Source: JAEUHM01 sp964538625 (lineage in GTDB: Bacteria > Verrucomicrobiota > Verrucomicrobiia > Verrucomicrobiales > Verrucomicrobiaceae). Taken from it: a DNA stretch of 64,000 nt. The notes beneath the pieces were generated by a model. That model saw only the letters and a program-made list of their open reading frames with translations. It was not told the DNA's origin and searched no databases. The stretch spans positions 51,529-115,528 of the forward strand of contig CAZIGH010000011.1 of assembly GCA_964538625.1 (NCBI GenBank), given 5' to 3'. Below, piece after piece: positions 61,498-64,000 of this stretch (within the stretch, counting starts at the first letter, position 1; each line of letters starts with the position of its first letter). The position numbers and the translations under genes are program-made.

Positions 61498-62295
61498 ATG
61501 GCCCTTCGTCTTCACCCTCTCGCTTCTTGCGCCACCGCCCTGCTGCTGGTGAGCTGCCTCGCTCCGCAACCCTACCCACCAGCTGCCCACGGAGCCGTCA
61601 CCGTGGACGCTGCCACCACGGCCAAAATCGGCCAGCGCATCTGGCAGAATGAGTGCGCCGGCACCGTGGATGGACTCACCAGCTGGAACGCGGGCGAGGA
61701 CTTCGCTTCCCTGGGCATAGGTCACTTCATCTGGTACCCCAAGGGCAAGGACGGCCCTTTTGAAGAGAGTTTTCCCGGTCTCGTCCAGTGGCTGCAACAA
61801 CGCGGCGCACCCGTTCCAGGCTGGCTTTTGCAAACGCCGGACTGCCCGTGGAACAACCGGGCTGACTTCCTGCGGGATGCGCAATCCCCCAGGCAGAGAG
61901 AACTCCGCCAACTCCTCGCCAGCACCGTGGGCCTGCAAACGGAATACATCATCGCCCGCTTGAATCGGTCTCTGCCCACCCTAGCCGCCGCTGGAGGACC
62001 AGCTGTGGGGCCAAACTTCCAGGCACTTTCTCAGTCACCAGAGGGGTTGTACGCCATGATCGACTACATCAACTTCAAGGGTGAGGGCACCAAGGACACC
62101 GAACGCTACAACGGCCAAGGCTGGGGCCTAGCCCAAGTGCTCGCAGACATGCGCGAACCCACCCCTGCCGGCTTTGCTGACGCCGCCAAGCGCATCCTCT
62201 CCCGCCGTGTGGCCAACTCCCCACCCGCCCGCGGTGAGCAACGCTGGCTCCCCGGCTGGCACAACCGCTGCGAAGGCTACAAGCGGCGGCTTTAG
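61498..62295 (+). CDS. Lipoprotein, possibly lysozyme-like
   Basis: A 265-residue protein with a lipoprotein signal ending LLLVSC. Near residue 45 it reads RIWQNECAGTVDGLTSWN, followed by EDFASLGIGHFIWYPKGK. A Glu, an acidic residue and a GIGH turn in this order recall phage-type lysozymes (GH24), where Glu and Asp flank a TxGxGH turn. Further conserved-looking parts are NNRADFLRDAQSP and GQGWGLAQVL. The lysozyme idea is an inference from motif order only. The start at 61498 was set by the signal peptide. Confidence 0.7.
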   Translation: MALRLHPLASCATALLLVSCLAPQPYPPAAHGAVTVDAATTAKIGQRIWQNECAGTVDGLTSWNAGEDFASLGIGHFIWYPKGKDGPFEESFPGLVQWLQQRGAPVPGWLLQTPDCPWNNRADFLRDAQSPRQRELRQLLASTVGLQTEYIIARLNRSLPTLAAAGGPAVGPNFQALSQSPEGLYAMIDYINFKGEGTKDTERYNGQGWGLAQVLADMREPTPAGFADAAKRILSRRVANSPPARGEQRWLPGWHNRCEGYKRRL

Positions 62296-62429
62296 CCCCT
62301 CACATTTCGCCAGTGAGAGACTAAGTTTTGCCTAAGTTGGAGCAAGGGCAGAGGTTTTTACCGCGAAATATCCGGCCAAGCAAAGCGCACAGTCAGCCGC
62401 AGGCTGCCCCGCAGGGCCAAACCACCGTG

Positions 62430-62700
62430 AAGCGGTGGCTGAGGCAAAACGCCATCAAGCCGACGGCAGTAGGCAAGAAGAGCGGGCCATTTATCGGCGA
62501 AGCAGGAGCCGAACAAAGAAGCGCCATCCCCCACACACCCTCATCGAAGCCTGTCGCAGACGCAGCATCGACCCCTGCCAGTATCTGCGCGAAGCGCTCA
62601 CCCAGCTACCCCCCATGACCTTCAGCCCGATTAAAGAAGTCATGCCGGATGCCTGGGCGAAAAGCCTCCCGCCCCACCACCCCAAGCCAAGCAGTAGCCT
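62430..62700 (+). pseudogene. IS66-family transposase remnant (C-terminal end, frameshifted)
   Basis: The first frame reads RQNAIKPTAVGKKSGPFIGE and QRSAI, typical of the IS66 transposase C-terminus. The rest continues in another frame as TLIEACRRRSIDPCQYLREA and QLPPM, DAWAK. The shift lies in the C-run around 62525-62540. The catalytic core and the accessory genes are missing, and no terminal inverted repeats were seen. The insertion therefore looks old and dead. Confidence 0.8.
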
Positions 62701-63037
62701 GAGGCTCTTGCCCTGACGCTTACGCATCAATTCGCAACGCACCGCACAGACCGCGAAACCTCACGGTCAGGGAAGTCCACGCTCAAGAGGGAGCAAAACA
62801 CCCCAACGCAGCCAACTCAGGCACCACGCAACCGCACTTCGGCAGCCACATCGCGGGTATGACCTTCACGTTCGATGCTCTGATCGCGAGTCTTATGTCT
62901 TGAAGTCTTGTATCTCCCCAACAGAAAACGCATAAGAACGGCAAGATGAACTCCCCGTGCGTCGGGAAGATCCTGCCTTCGGCACGCTCTGCGGATTGGC
63001 TTCGCGTGAGGCATCGCCGCTCACGCGGCAAGGCAGG
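62701..63037. other. Non-coding or decayed stretch between IS66 remnant and attC-like site
   Basis: No gene could be supported. A minus-strand frame of about 100 codons crosses 62783-63094 but has no ribosome site, no known motif and overlaps the stem structure at 63038. The hairpin CGCGTGAGGCATCGCCGCTCACGCG lies near 63003-63027 in interrupted form (CGCGTGAG / CTCACGCG). Confidence 0.5.
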
Positions 63038-63127
63038 GTTCAACCAGCGCCGTAGTTGCAGGCTCGAAGCAGCCCCCTCACCCAACCACCTCAACCCCTC
63101 GCTGCAATACGGTCTTCATTGTTAGGT
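63038..63127 (+). repeat. attC-like integron recombination site, left
   Basis: Outer boxes GTTCAAC (63038-63044; RYYYAAC) and GTTAGGT (63121-63127; GTTRRRY) bound about 90 bp. Inner arms CCGTAGTTGCAG and CTGCAATACGG are complementary except for one extra base, the pattern of an attC L''/L' stem with an extrahelical base. The core G/TTAGGT faces the exported-protein gene. Confidence 0.55.
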
Positions 63128-63134
63128 GTTGCGG

Positions 63135-63770
63135 TCATTTGGAATCAGGCTTCTTGATCTCGTCGGCGTGGAGTCGTGCAGACTCGACGATATGCTCGTT
63201 AGTGAGTCGCACCTCGTAGTAGTAATGAAATCTGTCGATGGTCTTGTCTCCCAAGTGCCAGACAGTATCGGATACTTGGATGGCGGGCTGGTCCTTCCAG
63301 TGTTTTTGGTGCAGGTCGCAGAAGGCGTCCCAAACGAGTTTCGCGTCTTCGGGCGAGCGGATGGAAACCTTGTTGGCGGCGAGGAGGCTGCCGTAGGGAT
63401 CGTAGTTGCCGTAGTGGTAAATCTCGGAGACAAGTTTCCCGTTACGGTCGCAGATGAGCGTGTATTCGCCGCCTCCGAGCCCGATCGCTTCTTTTTCTTT
63501 GCCGGGGACGGGACGCTCCATCCATGCGTTGGTGAAAAAGCGGCGCTCGGGGAAAAGCTTCTTTAGGGTGGCGAAGGGTAACTCGTGCCATGATGCAAAG
63601 AGCGGTTCGGCAATAGCGGTCTTGGCGTATTTTGCGATTATGTCCTGTTGCCACTTGGCGAGGGCTGGCATGGCTGGGTCGTGGGGTGGGACGGGAACCA
63701 GCGCCTCCCAGCGAATCTGAGCGATGAGCGATGTCGCAGCTAAGCAGAGTATGATTCCGATTGTTTTCAC
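63135..63770 (-). CDS. Exported protein of unknown function, possible integron-cassette gene
   Basis: A 211-residue protein read from a GTG at 63770 that begins a good signal peptide (KTIGIILCLAATSLIAQ). A longer form from 63806 would start inside the attC-like structure. The mature part contains EYTLICDRNGKLVSEIYHYG, DAFCDLHQKHWKDQ and VWHLGDKTIDRFHYYYEVRL. I recognise no family. Its stop lies 8 bp from one attC-like site and its start 15 bp from the other, the tight spacing typical of gene cassettes. Confidence 0.7.
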   Translation of the reverse strand: MKTIGIILCLAATSLIAQIRWEALVPVPPHDPAMPALAKWQQDIIAKYAKTAIAEPLFASWHELPFATLKKLFPERRFFTNAWMERPVPGKEKEAIGLGGGEYTLICDRNGKLVSEIYHYGNYDPYGSLLAANKVSIRSPEDAKLVWDAFCDLHQKHWKDQPAIQVSDTVWHLGDKTIDRFHYYYEVRLTNEHIVESARLHADEIKKPDSK

Positions 63771-63784
63771 GAGACGCGAGCAAC

Positions 63785-63909
63785 GCCTAACGTTGAGGTG
63801 TGACACCGGCTACCAGGAGCGCCACTCCGCAACAGGGTTAAAGGTTGTAATAAAGAGGTCACTTCGACTCGGAGCGGGTAGCCGGTTGTTCGCCACCGCC
63901 TTGTTGAAC
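63785..63909 (-). repeat. attC-like integron recombination site, right
   Basis: Read on the minus strand: GTTCAAC (63909-63903), then arm ACAACCGGCTACC, a variable centre, arm GGTAGCCGGTGT and core GTTAGGC (63791-63785) followed by GTTGC. The arms pair with one extra base in the first. GGTG/CACC pairing continues the stem. The core faces the exported-protein gene. Nothing further is recognised in 63910-64000. Confidence 0.55.
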
Positions 63910-64000
63910 AAAGCCGCTGAGCGGCGCTCGTATTTGGGAGCGGCATGAGCAGGCGGAGCGTCAAGGATGTGCGCGAGCGGCATGGGGTGGGTTGTACGAC

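Noticed and set aside
62783..63094. Minus-strand frame of 103 codons between the IS66 remnant and the left attC-like site
   Set aside because: No ribosome site, no signal peptide or motif, and it overlaps the stem structure; it could still be a decayed cassette gene.
1..64000. CRISPR arrays and tRNA or rRNA genes
   Set aside because: I saw no regularly spaced direct repeats and no tRNA arms or rRNA blocks; only RNase P RNA is supported as an RNA gene.

Overview
The window is a GC-rich stretch of a chromosome that most likely belongs to the Verrucomicrobiota (Verrucomicrobium/Prosthecobacter-like). This rests on family content: two PVC-type NHL-propeller dehydrogenases, a DUF1549/DUF1553 + DUF1501 pair, an ECF sigma factor of the Rhodopirellula/Verrucomicrobium type next to a FecR-LamG protein, a Cys-type sulfatase, and many secreted beta-propeller and LamG proteins. 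The assignment is an inference from families; no rRNA gene is present to confirm it.

Layout. 1-6.1 kb: a partial PVC dehydrogenase (minus) diverges from a DUF1549/DUF1501 pair that ends at a strong terminator. 6.2-6.7 kb: RNase P RNA and a REP-like palindrome pair. 6.8-10.5 kb (minus): FecR-LamG protein and its sigma factor, ribosomal protein L28 with its own terminator, a GH114-like protein and an SH3 protein. 10.7-15.4 kb: a 1575-residue FG-GAP/NHL/HEAT/cytochrome c protein that has two palindromic repeat elements inside its reading frame. 15.4-21.1 kb (minus): a DUF4407 membrane protein and a 1280-residue TIM-barrel/LamG/propeller/cupredoxin chimera. 21.2-27.9 kb (plus): two consecutive MBOAT + SGNH pairs (a probable envelope or polysaccharide O-acylation locus), a MORN lipoprotein and an SDR. 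27.9-37.5 kb: PAP2 phosphatase, GT39 glycosyltransferase, PQQ-propeller protein, SGNH hydrolase, sulfatase and a BNR/VPS10-type propeller. 37.6-49.3 kb: SpoIIE phosphatase, SDR/amidohydrolase pair, RsmE, RfbA, RidA-like protein, GT4, arabinose-5-phosphate isomerase and alanine racemase.

49.3-51.3 kb holds a probable type II restriction-modification module: a NotI-family nuclease next to a D12-class adenine methyltransferase whose N-terminus looks like a ribbon-helix-helix domain. Immediately upstream of the methyltransferase lies an array of three TCCCTGT half-sites. 51.4-62.3 kb is mostly housekeeping: leuC, gluQ, an M50 protease, hom, dtd, amidohydrolase, sugar isomerase, and a lipoprotein that may be lysozyme-like. 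62.3-64 kb is an accessory patch: a frameshifted IS66 transposase remnant, then an exported protein gene flanked by two attC-like stem structures in inverted orientation.

Most functional calls come from motifs read by eye. Start codons were moved downstream where a signal peptide, a family-typical N-terminus or a gene overlap argued for it.
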